The notes beneath the pieces are model-generated. The model was not told the origin of the DNA. It ran no database searches and saw nothing but the letters and a program-made list of their open reading frames with translations. DNA of 64,000 bases from Crotophaga sulcirostris. Lineage: Eukaryota > Chordata > Aves > Cuculiformes > Crotophagidae. The stretch spans positions 1,994,524 through 2,058,523 of the forward strand of contig VYZB01000133.1 of assembly GCA_013397455.1 (NCBI GenBank), given 5' to 3'. Shown here piece by piece: positions 48,131-60,365 of the stretch. How positions within the stretch are numbered: position 1 is the first letter of the stretch; each line of letters opens with the position of its first letter. Both the position numbers and the translations under genes were made by a program.

Positions 48131-51100
48131 TATCCAGTGCACTGAGGGAAAACAGAGTTTGCTGTCCCCTCAAGGCTTACATTTTCAGGAGATGCTAAAG
48201 ATGTTAGCCTCCCACCTGCATTGACTTTTGATAGTGTTTGAGTACTTTACTCTTATTGTCCTTTAAAAATCTCCACTTTGGTGATTTGTGCAATCCTGAA
48301 ATTGTTAGAGGGATTTTGTCTTTATACACCTCTGAAACTTGAATTACTGACACTCTCTTTGTCACTCTGAGTACACCAACAATTTGTAGCAACTCGTTTT
48401 GTTTGGCCATTGACAGACCCTTAGCCAGGATAGTGAGGAAAAGTAGAGAAAATGTGCCCACCTTCTGAGAAATGATAATTGTGTACAAGAAAAATGATAG
48501 AAGAAGCTTTCAAAGCAGGTGGAATTAAAGCACTGACACAGTAAGTATAAAGTCTGAAAGAGTTTTGTTAACATCCCTTTAGTATCCATCACAATTGGTC
48601 CTTCTTGCAGCTTGTTCAGTTTTCTCTTTGTTAGGCATCAGAGGATGACTAATATGCTGCTATTCAGAAAAATGGGGCTTTTATTGGCAGCAGTCATCTT
48701 ATGCTGTGGTAATGCTATTTTTAAATTGTAAGATGCATTTTGCACATTAAACTGTGCTGATTTCATTGTACCTTTTGATTATTTTCTACAGAAAGCATAG
48801 TAACTGAGTCTTCCTCTGCTGGTTGGTTTAAAGTTACTGATGCCCCACTGATGTATAACTTGATGTTTTCAGAAGCACAAGACATCTGTTTCTCATGTTG
48901 ATTTTCGTGGGATCTGTTCTGTGTTTATGATAAATGGGTCATTTAGGATGTCCAAATGTATAGCTTGCAGTTCAGCTTTTGACACCTAGCTTTGGCAGTT
49001 GTTAAGATCTGCTGACAACAACATTAAACAAATGAATATTTAGCCAGGATTTTCATGTGCCTTGGTTATTTCCAAAAACTGCAGGGTGACAGGAGTGCAA
49101 CTCTGCCTGCCCTCTTCAACAGATCGCAACAGATTATGTAGCAGTTGGAATTCAGGACCATGTGCCCCTGAAGCACTCAGAAAAACAATCCAGTGTCTTG
49201 CTGGTCTACTGTTTCCTCTACCAAAGAAGTGAATTTTCTTTGGGATTTCACAGGCAAGAGGTGTTCAGAAAGTAGGCTCTAGAAATGGGCCATGATTTCA
49301 TTTGTTTATCTCTGTGAAGCTCTTACGGCTCGTCTGTAAACCCAGTTGAGTAGAAGGAGGCTGGTTTGTGGTTTACTCTCATGTTTATGGACTCTTCAAG
49401 TCATTTGTCAATGGACGATTAGTTTTGGACAGGTATTGGCTTTTTGGTGTTGCTTTAGATTGAAACAGTGTTTTTTGCATGTGCAACTTCAATATAACTG
49501 TTGGAAAATCTGTTGCTGACATGTTCTTTTTTTATAAACCCCTTAATACTCATTGTCTTCAGTGATAGGACCCATTCCCCACATATAATTAGCCTGTCTC
49601 ATTTCAGACTTCACGAGAAAAAGAAATGAGTACTTTTCCATCATATTGAAGTCATCCTCTTGCTTCCAGCCCACACTCCAATTTTGTGTGTCAGGCTTCC
49701 TCAGTGAAGCAGAAGCTCTGTTGTCAAAGAATAGAAAGGAAGTGCGTCATGAATCAAGAACAGGTTAATTTTATAATGTCTTATGTTTAAATGCACAGCT
49801 GGGTATGTTGGTTTAGTACATAGTATATATTTGATGATTGTGTTATGTGTAACAGCCACCCCTCTGTTGAGCAGTGTCTGAATCCTTTACCAGAGTGAAG
49901 ATCTCTAAGGCGTGGTTCAGAGGAAATGTCAGCTGGAAACGAAATAGATTTGTGCCTGTGAAAAGGGGGAGTGGCACACATTTTTCCCTACCTGTTATAT
50001 GGATCTTTACACGTGTGTATTTGACATATATATGTGGTGTCAGTTCCTGCAAGATCTACAGTTACCTGGGTAGGTATTCTCCGTTTACTAACCTGCTTCC
50101 AGTCACTTGATTTTGCTTACACTGTCAGTCTGGGCATTAAATTCTTGAGCTTCCTCTCCACCAAAGGTAAATATTTCTGAGAAATCTCAAGGGGACTTCG
50201 CTGAGTACAAGAGGAGTAAATAAAATATCTGAAGACAGTGTGTAGGGTTTTTCAGAGCTATGTAGTATCAGTAGGATTGCACAAGTAAGAAGCTAAAATT
50301 TATCATGGAAGTTCTTCCATGACAAGAAGTGATTTTGCATCCTCCAATGAAGGCTTGGTGCTTACAATATGGCTCCTTGAAGACCTTTTACCTGATTTAT
50401 TGTATGCCCTCTGCAAGAAAAGGTGTCCAGCTCTGAAAAAACATGCAAGACAAATACTTCTGATTTGTAGTCTTTATAGTTCAGTAGCAAAAGGGCCCCC
50501 TGGACCTTGGTGTTATATATAGTGTTTTCTTTCTAGCACTTCTTTCTACAGCCTGAGCATGCAGTGTGAGGAAAAAAAAAAAAGCCTGATAATGCTTTTC
50601 TCCACAGATCTTTATGCTCAAAATTCAGGCAATAATAGCATTAGCACTGAATAGACATTGTTGTTTCTGTTTCTTTGTATGAGTGTGTTTGTGCCTGCTA
50701 TAATCTAAATGCATTGTCGCGTCGTGCCTCTCAAACACACGGGCATTTTCATACAAGCGTTAGATCCCTTTTAGTACCTTTTACTCTCCCTTAATCTTGC
50801 CTTAGAATCCTTATAGATTTTTTTTTTCCTGTGACTCTGATCTTGGCATCAAATTCATTATATGCAGAAAGGGTGACATTGTAGAGAGTAGTCATGAAGT
50901 GAATGTGATTCTTCAGAGGGACAAGTGTTTGCCCAAGTGGTTACAACTGTGTAGGGCTGGGGCTACGGACCATAATCAAGAGTTGCACACTTCTTTTTTA
51001 AATAATAACCTTGTCTGCATTAGGTGATTTCCAGGATTACAAGTGCTGCAAAAAGGCACTTTTATTGGAAAACCAGTGTTGCCAGAATACACATATTTGC

Positions 51101-51504
51101 TTCTAAGCCTGGAAAGTGCCAACTTATGTGGAATATTAATAAAACACCATTTTTATATGTTTAAGTACTATTTTAGGGGTGTTACAGGTTTTAAAATATA
51201 GCAGTTACAATTTCCCTTTGCTTCCAGAACATGTACAGTTGGACTTAGGAGTATTAAAGGTGACCTGGTTTTATAGGCCATATGGAAAATAGTACTAATA
51301 AAATACCTGGGAATTCTTTAAAATATCCTAAAATAGAGCAGCATGGTGGAAGGTATAAAAATTTTATTTCTGTTCTGTTTAAGATGACCAGTATAAATTG
51401 TTTGCCACCTATTTAAGTCCTTTCACCACACCACTCTATCTTGCATTTGTTTGGTTAAAAACCTTTAGAAATTCCTGGGTTGAATGCAAGCACTGAATAG
51501 TAAA
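48131..51504. other. No gene seen: unique AT-rich DNA
   Basis: No exon, RNA gene or LINE recognised. Simple runs are short (an A12 run near 50572, a T run near 50819). Confidence 0.6.
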
Positions 51505-52205
51505 GAGAGATTATAGGTGATGAATGGATGGCAAGCAGCCCTGCAGAGAAATACTTGGGGATATTGGTAGATGAAAAATCAAACATGAGCCAGCAATGTG
51601 AGCTCACAGCCCAGAAAGCCAACCATATCCTGGACTGCGTAAAAAGAAGTGTGGCCAGCAGGTCCAGGGAGGCGATTCTGCACCTCTACTCTGCTCTTGT
51701 GAGACTCCACCTGGAGTTACTGTGTCCCGCTCTGGGGTCCCAAGCACAAGACTTGGTCCTGTTAGAGCAAGTCCAGAGGAGGGCCATGAAAAAAAATCAG
51801 AGGGATGGAACACCTCTCCTGTGAAGAAAGGCTGAATGAGTTGGGGTTGTTCAGCCTGGAGAAGAAAACGCTCCAGGGAGACCTTATAGCAGCCTTTCAC
51901 TACTTACAAGGGGCTTATAAGAAAGATGTGAATGTAATTACAGGACAAGGGGTAATGGTTTTAAACTAAAAGAGGGTAAATTTCTGTTAGATATAAGGAG
52001 GAAACTCTTTCCAGTGAGGCTGGTGAGACACTGGAACAGGTTGCTCAGAGAAGTTGTGGATGCCCCATCCCTGGAAGTATTCAAGGTCACGTTGCACTGG
52101 GCTTTGAGCAAGGTGATCTAGTTGAAGGTGTCCCTGCCCATGGCAGGAGGGGTAGACTAGTGATCTTTGAAGGTCCCTTCCAACCCAGACCATTCTGTAA
52201 TTACA
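51505..52205 (+). mobile_element. CR1 LINE, RT C-terminal third plus 3' UTR (longest copy here)
   Basis: Plus-strand translation from about 51523 gives CR1 RT C-terminal motifs in order: SSPAEKYLGILVDEKSNMS, QQCELTAQKANHILDCVKRS, VASRSREAILHLYSALVRLH and [14 protein letters not shown]. The frame is lost around 51790-51825 at an A-run. CR1 wording continues in other frames (GTTCAGCCTGGAGAAG, GACCTTATAGCAGCCTTTCA, GGAACAGGTTGCTCAGAGAA) and into the 3' UTR (GAAGGTCCCTTCCAACCCAG followed by ACCATTCTGTAATTAC). A short internal deletion follows AAGAAAGATG. It is 5' truncated and inactive, with intermediate divergence. Confidence 0.9.
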
Positions 52206-54449
52206 TCCAGGACTCCACCACGTGATTAAATGTCTTCTGCATTCAACGAAGGCAGAGGAGTGGCATCTGGGAAGTTAGGACTTGGAACTGTTCTTGGAAG
52301 CTGTGCTTCTTGAGAGGAAAATCTTTCAGAGTATTGCTTCTTGGTGTGATATCTACCTTTAGGGATTGTCTCATGAATTATTCAGTTTAGTTGAACAGAA
52401 GTAGTGCTACAGTTGTGATACTGCAAGCAGTGGTGACACAGTTCTCTTTTGCAGTAGTGTGACATGACGGGAGAACAGCCGGCTGTTTGATAGGTGTTTC
52501 TAATTGACATGAACCACAGTAACTATCAGCGAAGGGAGTGCCTTGATGATCAGCTCCTGTATTTTGTTTGTGAAGAAGGGAACATCTGAAAACAGTTCAA
52601 ACTGGGCTTAGTATTCGTGGTGAAGGAAAGCCATGCCAGCTCCAAACACAACCTAAAATTCAACCGATTTAAAAAATAAAGCTATCATTTCCTCATGTGA
52701 CTTTTTTATTCCAGTATTTAGCAGAGAATGTAGGGGAGGTAGAAGATGGCAGGTTTTAGCTGACACATTGGCATCATCTAACAGGCTCAGCTGCAGTGAG
52801 AGAAAAGTCAAGCTGACCAGGAACTGCTGTGTTACTCTTGTGCTTCAGTAAATGCGCACAGATGTGCAGATGGGAGATCACAGCGCTTTTGTCAGCAAAT
52901 GTCCAACAGTCACATTTGCATCTCACAATTTGGGCACTAAACTAATTTCCAGTAGTAGTGGGATTTCAGATTATAGTATGAGCTTGTGAAGGGGAAAAGT
53001 CTCTAGGCTTTTACATAATTAAATAGCTCAACTTCACTGGTAGAGCAGTTCTACTGGGGCAGTGCACCAAGGAGGTGTGAGACTGCTAAGGACACACCTG
53101 GTTTTGTTCTTTTTAACTCAGGTGTTGTGTGGATGGTTTAGTCAGCTGGAGAAGATGAATCGAAAGGGGCTGCATGCCTTGTCTCTGTAAGAGCACTTAT
53201 CTCAGGAACAGAGAGTTCATGTGAAAAACTGACATTTACTGTGCATGTTAGCTTGAAAAGAGAGATATAAAGGCAACTTTTCCTACAGATCTTGAAGTCC
53301 CAGTGTTTTAGTCTAAATATAATGGATCAGATTAGGAAACATGGCTGCTCATACATTAACTGAAATAAGGGCATGTGAAGGGTGACAAATTGGATTAAAA
53401 TGCAGAAGTTTTTAAGTATAAATGATAACCTTATTGGTACACATGCCCTAGCTCTTCATGCAGATAACAGGAGAAGCCTAATTGTCATTCAGAGTGGGAT
53501 TTTGCATGGAGAGAGAAAGGCTGGCAGCTGGTTTGGGATTTTTTAAAGGAATACACAAGAGGGATGTGTGTCTACCAGTGCCCGTCTGTTTCTAGAGGAT
53601 TTCATAGAAACCTCATGTGCTACATCAAAGACAACTGGAGGAGTGGCTGGGAAAGATTGTCTACCTGCTAATGCTGGCTTTTTATGACACTTAACTACAG
53701 CAGAAAACAGATCACAGACAAGAGAGGAAACAGCCTAATGAGAGTATTCAGAGGTGTTGAAATAAAGATAATATTGTCTAGGTGGTGACATAAAAGACAA
53801 CTTTGTGTCTAGAATGGTAATGAGGATGCTCCCACCTTTTAGGCTCCTGTCAGACTGTGAAGTAAACAGGAGAACAAATAGTGAGGAAAGGGAAGTGTCA
53901 GTGGTGGCCAGAAAACAGGGCTAGAGAGATCATAAAATGCTGACAGAGAGCTACCAGCAAATACTGAAAATACACCCATTCTGTGCCTTGCCCTATATGT
54001 TAAAAATTAAGTAGTAAAGCCATGGTTTTACCACCTGCAAACTGGCTCATAATTAGCCCCAGCTGAGTGTAGTTTAAATAAAGCTCTTAAAGCAGTAGGG
54101 CTACAGAAAAGCCTTTTATCCCTAGCTCTGGCAGTCCTTTCCCTGCACTGTTGCAGCAGATCTGTGAGCACCCTCCTGTGCACTGGGATGTTGGTGGGTG
54201 CCTGCAGGCACGGCCATGCTGGGGCCCAGTGCCTGCTGAGAATTCTCTGAGCAGCAGGGCAGGGTTTGTCTTGCTGTGGTATCCTGCCCATCTGAGCTCT
54301 GCTGCCTTGGAGCTCCTGGATGCCTTGGCTTTACTGTCTTGCAGAGCTTCACTTGCAGCCTTCCACGTCTCTGCCTTGCAACCATCTTTTGAACGTGCCT
54401 TTCTATATGGTAAGTTCTGTGAAAGGTGTGGTTGATTCGTAGCACACAA
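52206..54449. other. No gene seen: unique DNA between two CR1 copies
   Basis: The open frames near 54028-54553 on the minus strand (up to 143 codons, partly inside the CR1 that follows) are low-complexity in content and overlap each other in three frames. None shows a domain. Confidence 0.6.
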
Positions 54450-54732
54450 TTGTGACCAGTGACAGAACTAGAGGGCATAGACTCAAGCTTAGTCAGGGAA
54501 GGTTTAGACTTGATGTTAGGAAAAAGTTCTTCCCTGCAAGGGTGATTGGCCATTGGAATGCGCTGCCCAGGGAGGTGGTGGAGTCGCCAACGCTGGAGGT
54601 GTTTAAGAGGAGACTGGAAGAGGCACTGAGTGCCAGGGTTTAGGTGATGAGATGGTGTTGGTGTTGGCTTATAGGTTGGACTTGATGATCTCAGAGGTCC
54701 CTTCCGACCTGGTGATACTGTGAAACTGTGAA
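54450..54732 (+). mobile_element. CR1 LINE 3' end, open RT C-terminal frame
   Basis: Plus-strand translation is uninterrupted from [20 protein letters not shown] through [20 protein letters not shown] to [21 protein letters not shown] and then the stop. This is the conserved C-terminus of the CR1 reverse transcriptase. The 3' UTR follows with GGTTGGACTTGATGATCTC and GAGGTCCCTTCCGACCTGG, ending in GATACTGTGAAACTGTGAA. The intact 63-codon frame and clean tail mark it as one of the youngest insertions in the window. The 17565-17788 copy shares the same unusual tail. Confidence 0.92.
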
Positions 54733-56319
54733 TTGCTTGGAAGCTGTGGTAAATCTTCTCTTTTGGTTAGCAGGATGAAACTTGATAGCTTGACCTAGAA
54801 ACTCAAAGAAAAGAGGCAGAAGAAAAAGGAGAGTTAATGGATTAACTCCACAGAGTAGTTGAGATAAAGGCTCCATGTTTCATCCTGCTGCTGTCTCAAC
54901 AGAGAGAGGGTTTTCTTTAAGTGTCTGTTTTAAACCCTGTGGATGAATCTCTGCTAGTTGGTGACCCGGAAGAGCAAAGAGTTTTCATCTGTATCAAAGG
55001 AGCACACAGGTCCTTTTTCTTTTCTTACAAACACATTTAAAAAATACAATTATGTTTTATTTAGTCAGAATAATGAAAGGCATAAGGTGAGAGGTTAAGA
55101 AGACAGAGGTAAACAACAGAGGGAACGTGTTTTCTGGTTAGACTAATGGAGAACATATTTAGAAAAGATGTTGCATGTGGCAGGGGATACAAGGGGAGAT
55201 GCCTCTGCGCACTAGAGAAAACTGGTGCCAGATGAGCAGAAGGAGCAATTCAATGACCAAATCTTTCAGAAAGCTTTTTAAAATAAAATGGACAATTACC
55301 ACTTAGATTCTGAAAGTACTGGAGACTTCTGTGTATTTTATGGGAGACTTGTCATTGGGTCAGTAGGGGTCTAATCTGCATATTATTCTGAAGGATTCTG
55401 AAAAAAAAAAATAAATCAGAATTTATTTGCTGCCTTGCAGGTGGCAAAGGTCTGCAAATTTCCTCCAGACAAGGCTGTTTCCTATTAAGAAGATGCTGAT
55501 CATTGACATTTAACATCTGTGCCCAATAGAGAGCACATAGTTCTCTGAGGGAACTTGGATTTGGGAAGGAGGCAGGGACCTAAAATTGTTTGTGCTCCAC
55601 TGAGACATTCATATTTGCTGATGTCTGAGAGATGCTTGAAGGGGTTGCCTGATAAATTATTCTACTCTCTTGCTTCACTCTGTGGCTGAACATCGGAACG
55701 ATAGCATTTTGCTGTTAAATGAAAAATACAGGGACAAGAAGGCGTCTGTCTCCCTGATCTGCCTGGGTGATGGTTTTGCTGGCACCATGCATCTTACAAA
55801 GTGCTCCACTTGTTTGTGACCTAAGAGATAAACCCTGTGTCACAGATTGTACCCTCCTCCTGCCCAGCTGTAAAGCAATCATTAAAAGAGCTCTGACCTT
55901 TCAGTTTCTTTCTTTATGTAGTTTCTGGTGTAATCTAACGATAGTAAAGTAACAGCCATGGAGTCGGTACTTCACCGAGTGATTTTCTTCCCTTCATTGA
56001 GAAACGCTGTTCCCCCACCAAGAAACTCCCAATACAGTTTGTAATAGACTTTACATACAAGTCTGTATTTCTTAACAATTCAGTAGTTTTCACGTTGCTC
56101 ATGTTTTGAAACATTCAGATCCTTGGGATACATTTAGTTTTAATTAATATTTTTCTTTTTTTTTTCCCAGAATTTTAAAACTGTAGTTGGATTCTTTTGT
56201 AACTTACAAACCTGGAAAATTTTTGTTTCTTTTGAGAATCTTTTTGTTCTACCTGTGTAATTTTAATCTTTTCAAGTCAACGGGCAGTTCAGGTACCTGC
56301 TCTTTCTTTGCATTTAGAC
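54733..56319. other. No gene seen: unique DNA
   Basis: No exon, RNA gene or repeat body recognised. An A12 run lies near 55400. Confidence 0.6.
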
Positions 56320-56640
56320 AGAGTGAGGTGCAGCTATGCCATTTATCAGAGAACTGAGATGTGACACCCCATCTGCTTGGCTGTGCAAGTAATACCAATT
56401 ACCCAGACACTCAGATTATTTAACTGCCTTGCCTCCCTTATCAAATGCTTCAATTAAGGTGTCCAGGATTGTCTTCTGCTTATGGTTTCTCTTCTGAATC
56501 AGAGAGCAAGAATTACTGTCATTCTGGAGCGAGTGTCCTTATATTTGTCAATGACCAGCTAACAGAAGGCTTTTAAATTTCAATAATCTTCTGTTTGCAG
56601 AAATGCACATTCGGTAGAGAGCTACGTTATCATCCAGAAC
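56320..56640. promoter_or_regulatory. Candidate conserved noncoding block
   Basis: A repeat-free, mixed-composition block with TTTATCAGAG and CTTATCAAATG (GATA/TCF-like), CCAATTACCC, CTTCAATTAAGG (homeodomain-like), CTGAATCAGAGAG and ATTTGTCAATGACC. It stands out from the T-run-rich sequence just upstream (56100-56270). Assigned by texture only. Confidence 0.3.
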
Positions 56641-59125
56641 AACTTGTCTACATAGCTGAACAAATCCACTAGTAAGGGATGATCATGGGAGGAACCCAAA
56701 CAGAAGTGCCACCTGAAACAGGGCACAAGCTAGTTGTGTGTTCAAAAATGGAGGTTTTAGCCAGACACACGTACGGAGACAATCTTCAGCACTGTGGGTG
56801 ATCCTTTATCTGTACCTTGGCAGATTTTCCATAGCATGACATAGCTTAAACTGGGATTTTTAGTTTTTCTGGTGCCATGACACGTTGTACTACACTTGTC
56901 AAACAGAATATAAAAACTCAGGATATTAGAGTACAGACATGGAAAAATTAAATAATATCTTTACAGTCATCCCATGTCATAATACTCAGTGTCTGTATTG
57001 CATACTTTGAGAGAGGCTTATGACTGAAGAATGAATTTTGCACTTCAATTGGCTGATGATGCACGCTTCTTGATCCTGAAGTAAGAGTGAAAGCTTGCGG
57101 CAAAAGATGTCAGTTTTGTAATAGTAATTAAATATATGTACGCCTAATAGAATTGCAGTTACACATTTAAGACCTTCATTTATAGTCTGTGGACGAGACA
57201 GAGTCTCACCTGAAAAGAGAGAGATTCAGTAATGTCAGAACCCAGACATGGGTGCGAATGAAATCTACTTGAAGATTTGCACCCAGATTCTGAGGCTGCC
57301 ATTGTAATTACATGATACAACTGCAAAGCTTATATATATTAAAAAATAAGAATGCATATAATGTATGGTTTTTCTCTTAATGGTCATACACTCAAGCTTT
57401 TTTTCTTGTTTATTCTCCAGATGAAATTCTCATCCCATAAGTCTGGGAGCTTAAGCTTTACACATAATGCTAATATTGCAAGCTTTGTGACAAAATCCAA
57501 AATATTGGCAGTATTATAGGTGGAAGATTAAGTTGCTTCAGATTATAAAAGTAATGAATTCGCAAGAGCTGTTGATGGCTTTCAAGTAATCTTTTGTTGT
57601 TCTATTTTTTTTGAAGGAGGTGTATGAAAATGAGCTGAGAGCAAAAAGCATGTAGAATGGCACAGGAGGGGGTTTTTCATTACTGTTGTATTTATCATTT
57701 AGCACAACCCTGAGCTCTGTCAGACTTAAATGGCAAGCTCATTGTTAATTTCAAAGTTCAAAGTGTTCTTTAATCTTTCCCTTATTTTGCTCACTCATAA
57801 ATAGCATTATGGTTTTCAATGCCCAGTTCCAGAGTTCTCACCAGTATTATCAGGTTGTCCTTGATAGGTGGGAAAATCCATCTTGCTAAAGGAGCCATGA
57901 TTCAAGAGGTCAGAGCATTGTCTGTCTCTGGAAACAAGGCCCATAAAATACTGCTTAACAAAAGGGTCTATTTGCAATGAGGAGCCTCAGCATATATCTG
58001 GTAAGTGCCTGCATGTCAGAGCTGAAGAAAGAAATGAAAATAAGGAAAATAAATACCGAGCACTACTAAACACTTGCCAGTACACTGAAGAGAAGAAAGA
58101 AATCCATAAAAGGAGCCACTTTTTCTTTTTATTAAGGAGTTTTCTTAACAAGGATTATTTCTTACTTTTTGAAATGTGCTCATGGTTTTTTCACTTTCTA
58201 GCTAAATGGGAAGAGGAACATTTTGTAAGAGGCTCTTGCATTCATCCTTTCTTCCCCTACAGCTTTCATGCTAATAAGCTGCAGAGGTCCCAGAAGCAGT
58301 TTCCTCTGTAGCTGTGGCAGGTCTGTTAGTAGATTAAATGGTCAAGGTGGATTTATAAAGGGATTTAGTATGTTTGGAGCTTGAGAGATTTTGAGTTTAA
58401 AACCCACTACGGTTGATTATTCCCAGAAGAGATAAAGGTTTGGCAAAAATGAGGGAAATTTCCCTTTCTAAACCACCTATCTTGACCCCTTAAAATCTTA
58501 ATATCGGTGCAAGAGAAAGGTAATAATATCCCTTTCAATCTTGAAAACACAATCAGGTTAGCTAGCTTTGGTGATAATTCACTGATTCTGTCTAGGAAGT
58601 GGGTCTGGAGCTCCAGCTCCACGTAGTCCTAGGAATGTTTGGCTGGAAGCCATTCTAAATTTGTATTCAGGTTGGTAAACTAGAAATCAGAATTTTCATC
58701 ACTAATATGCTGAGCTGGCCAGCTCCATTTATTATATTATTTAATGGTGTTCTGCCCTATTGACCAAGTCCACGTCAAACCTGAATGAGTGCTCACAAAA
58801 GGTGTTACATCACCCCCTTCTTAGCAGCCACTGGTGTTTCGTGATGCCTGTCTCTCTCTCAACTGATATCTTTTTTTCTTCCACACAGAGAGTCACAAGT
58901 GTATAATCTCTTTGCCACTGTACTAAAAAAATGTTTGAAGTAGTTTTAATGATTTTCTGCTTCTTGTTGTCTGTATTAGACGTGTTTTTTCTATATGAGG
59001 ACCCTAGGACTGAAACTATTCTGTATTCTTCATGGTGTCAGCATGGGTTACTATTGTTGGAGCTGTTTAGCAAATGTATTTTTGTGAACTTTAATTTATT
59101 TTTTGTTAATACATAATACCGAAAT
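56641..59125. other. No gene seen; one HNF-type motif pair
   Basis: No gene or LINE recognised. TTGTTAATTTCAAAGTTCAAA (about 57742-57762) places an HNF1-like GTTAAT next to a direct-repeat TCAAAGTTCAAAG of the HNF4 DR1 type. AT-rich text surrounds it. Confidence 0.5.
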
Positions 59126-59186
59126 GCAGAGGTATCTAGCCATAGTTATCTAGTTATCTAGGCAGAGGTATCTAGCAATAGATAGC
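59126..59186. repeat. Short tandem structure of TATCTAG units with a 36-bp duplication
   Basis: GCAGAGGTATCTAGC occurs at 59126-59140 and again exactly at 59162-59176. Between them are two copies of TTATCTAG. On the minus strand the units read CTAGATAA, giving AGATAA GATA-factor words. The whole is about 60 bp. It probably arose by nested slippage. Confidence 0.85.
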
Positions 59187-60269
59187 TCTCCTCACTTTTA
59201 AGGACCTAGAGAAGATAACACTGAGCATAGTCATGGTGCCACCATCAATGTGCCTCCTGAAGGTAGGAGAACCAAATAACCACACATTTTTTTGGACCAT
59301 TGGGGCAGAATGTGAGCCTCAGAAGACCAGTGATCAAATAACTAATTTGATTCAATACTAGGAATGCTTTTTAAATTCCTGTCAAAGTTTGCTTGTTCAG
59401 CCTTTGTATGAGCAGCCTCAATCAGCAGCATAAAAGCTTGTTTAAACAAGACAATGATAGAAAAGTGAAACTCCCCTGATGATGCCTCTGTTGCAGGGTC
59501 ACATGTACTGGAAGGCACAGGGGGGCTGAAGACATCTTCTGAACCTTCTAAAAGATTCAAAGGCATTAATTTAGTCTGTTGTTTTGTGTGATGTACTACT
59601 CTATGCAAGCAGATGCAGGTAGAGTCACTGCTGAAAATAGTCACAACATATAACACTCATCATTTTTTCATGTGTCAAAATTATATTTGTCAGTGGCCTT
59701 AATTTCCCTTGTCTGTGTGACCTAGCCTGTATTCCAAGGTCTCAGCTCATAAGGCTATTTAAGGCTAGGTTCCTGAGAGCCTTTGTGTTTCAAGAGTCCC
59801 AGGAAATGGGAGAGCTTTAGCCATTTATCCTTCTGCTGTCTCAGCAGCTCTTCACCTCTCTTGTATCTCAGCTCCCTTTCCTGGTTTGTGCTGCCCACCC
59901 GCATGGGGCAGCGCAGGGGGAATGCAAAGGGGAACCAAGGGAGAAAGCAAAAAAAGGCTCCAGCAGGAAACTGCAGGAAACAAAAGATGGAGCAAAACAA
60001 CCCTTTACTGAAAGGAATTTCTAAATTAGGTGGGTTTTTTATTAAGTGGTTGAAGGTTAAAGAGCCTGTGGGGCCGTGAGGACTTCTCAGGGATACTGTT
60101 TAGGCTCAGCAGAAAGTTGGACTTGGGAAAGGTTAGGCTCATTTGCTGCTTTTAGGCTGTCTTTATGTTGATAAGGCCTATATATTTGTTTCTTAATCCT
60201 GAGATTTTATGGCAGATCATTCCTCTCATTTACATATAGAGCTGCCTTCCACTTTGATGAGTTGTACAT
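59187..60269. other. No gene seen
   Basis: Overlapping open frames on both strands (59342-59656 minus, 59755-60079 both) show no domain. I see nothing else. Confidence 0.55.
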
Positions 60270-60365
60270 CAAGGAGGGGACTGAACCGTTACCCCCGGAG
60301 GTCCCTTCCAGCCTCAACGCCTCCCCGGTGCTGTGGTTCCTGTGGTGCTGTGGTTCCGTGCTGCA
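60270..60365 (+). mobile_element. Short CR1 3' tail
   Basis: GAGGGGACTGAACCGTTACC and GGAGGTCCCTTCCAGCCTCA match the last part of the CR1 3' UTR (…GACT-GA-GA…GAGGTCCCTTCCAGCCTCAAC). They are followed by degenerate CTGTGGTTC / CTGTGGTGC / CTGTGGTTCC repeats, which are decayed forms of the CTGTGATT tail unit. Only about 95 bp survive. The frames that cross it on both strands are therefore not genes. Confidence 0.55.

Noticed and set aside
51528..51824. 98-codon open frame that looks like a gene
   Set aside because: It is the C-terminal reverse-transcriptase part of a truncated CR1 copy, not a host gene.
54122..54553. Longest open frame in the window (143 codons, minus strand)
   Set aside because: It overlaps comparable open frames in the other minus-strand frames, has no domain or repeat pattern, and its upstream part lies in the antisense of a CR1 copy.
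54452..54643. 63-codon frame with a clean start and stop
   Set aside because: Also CR1 reverse-transcriptase C-terminus; the methionine is incidental.
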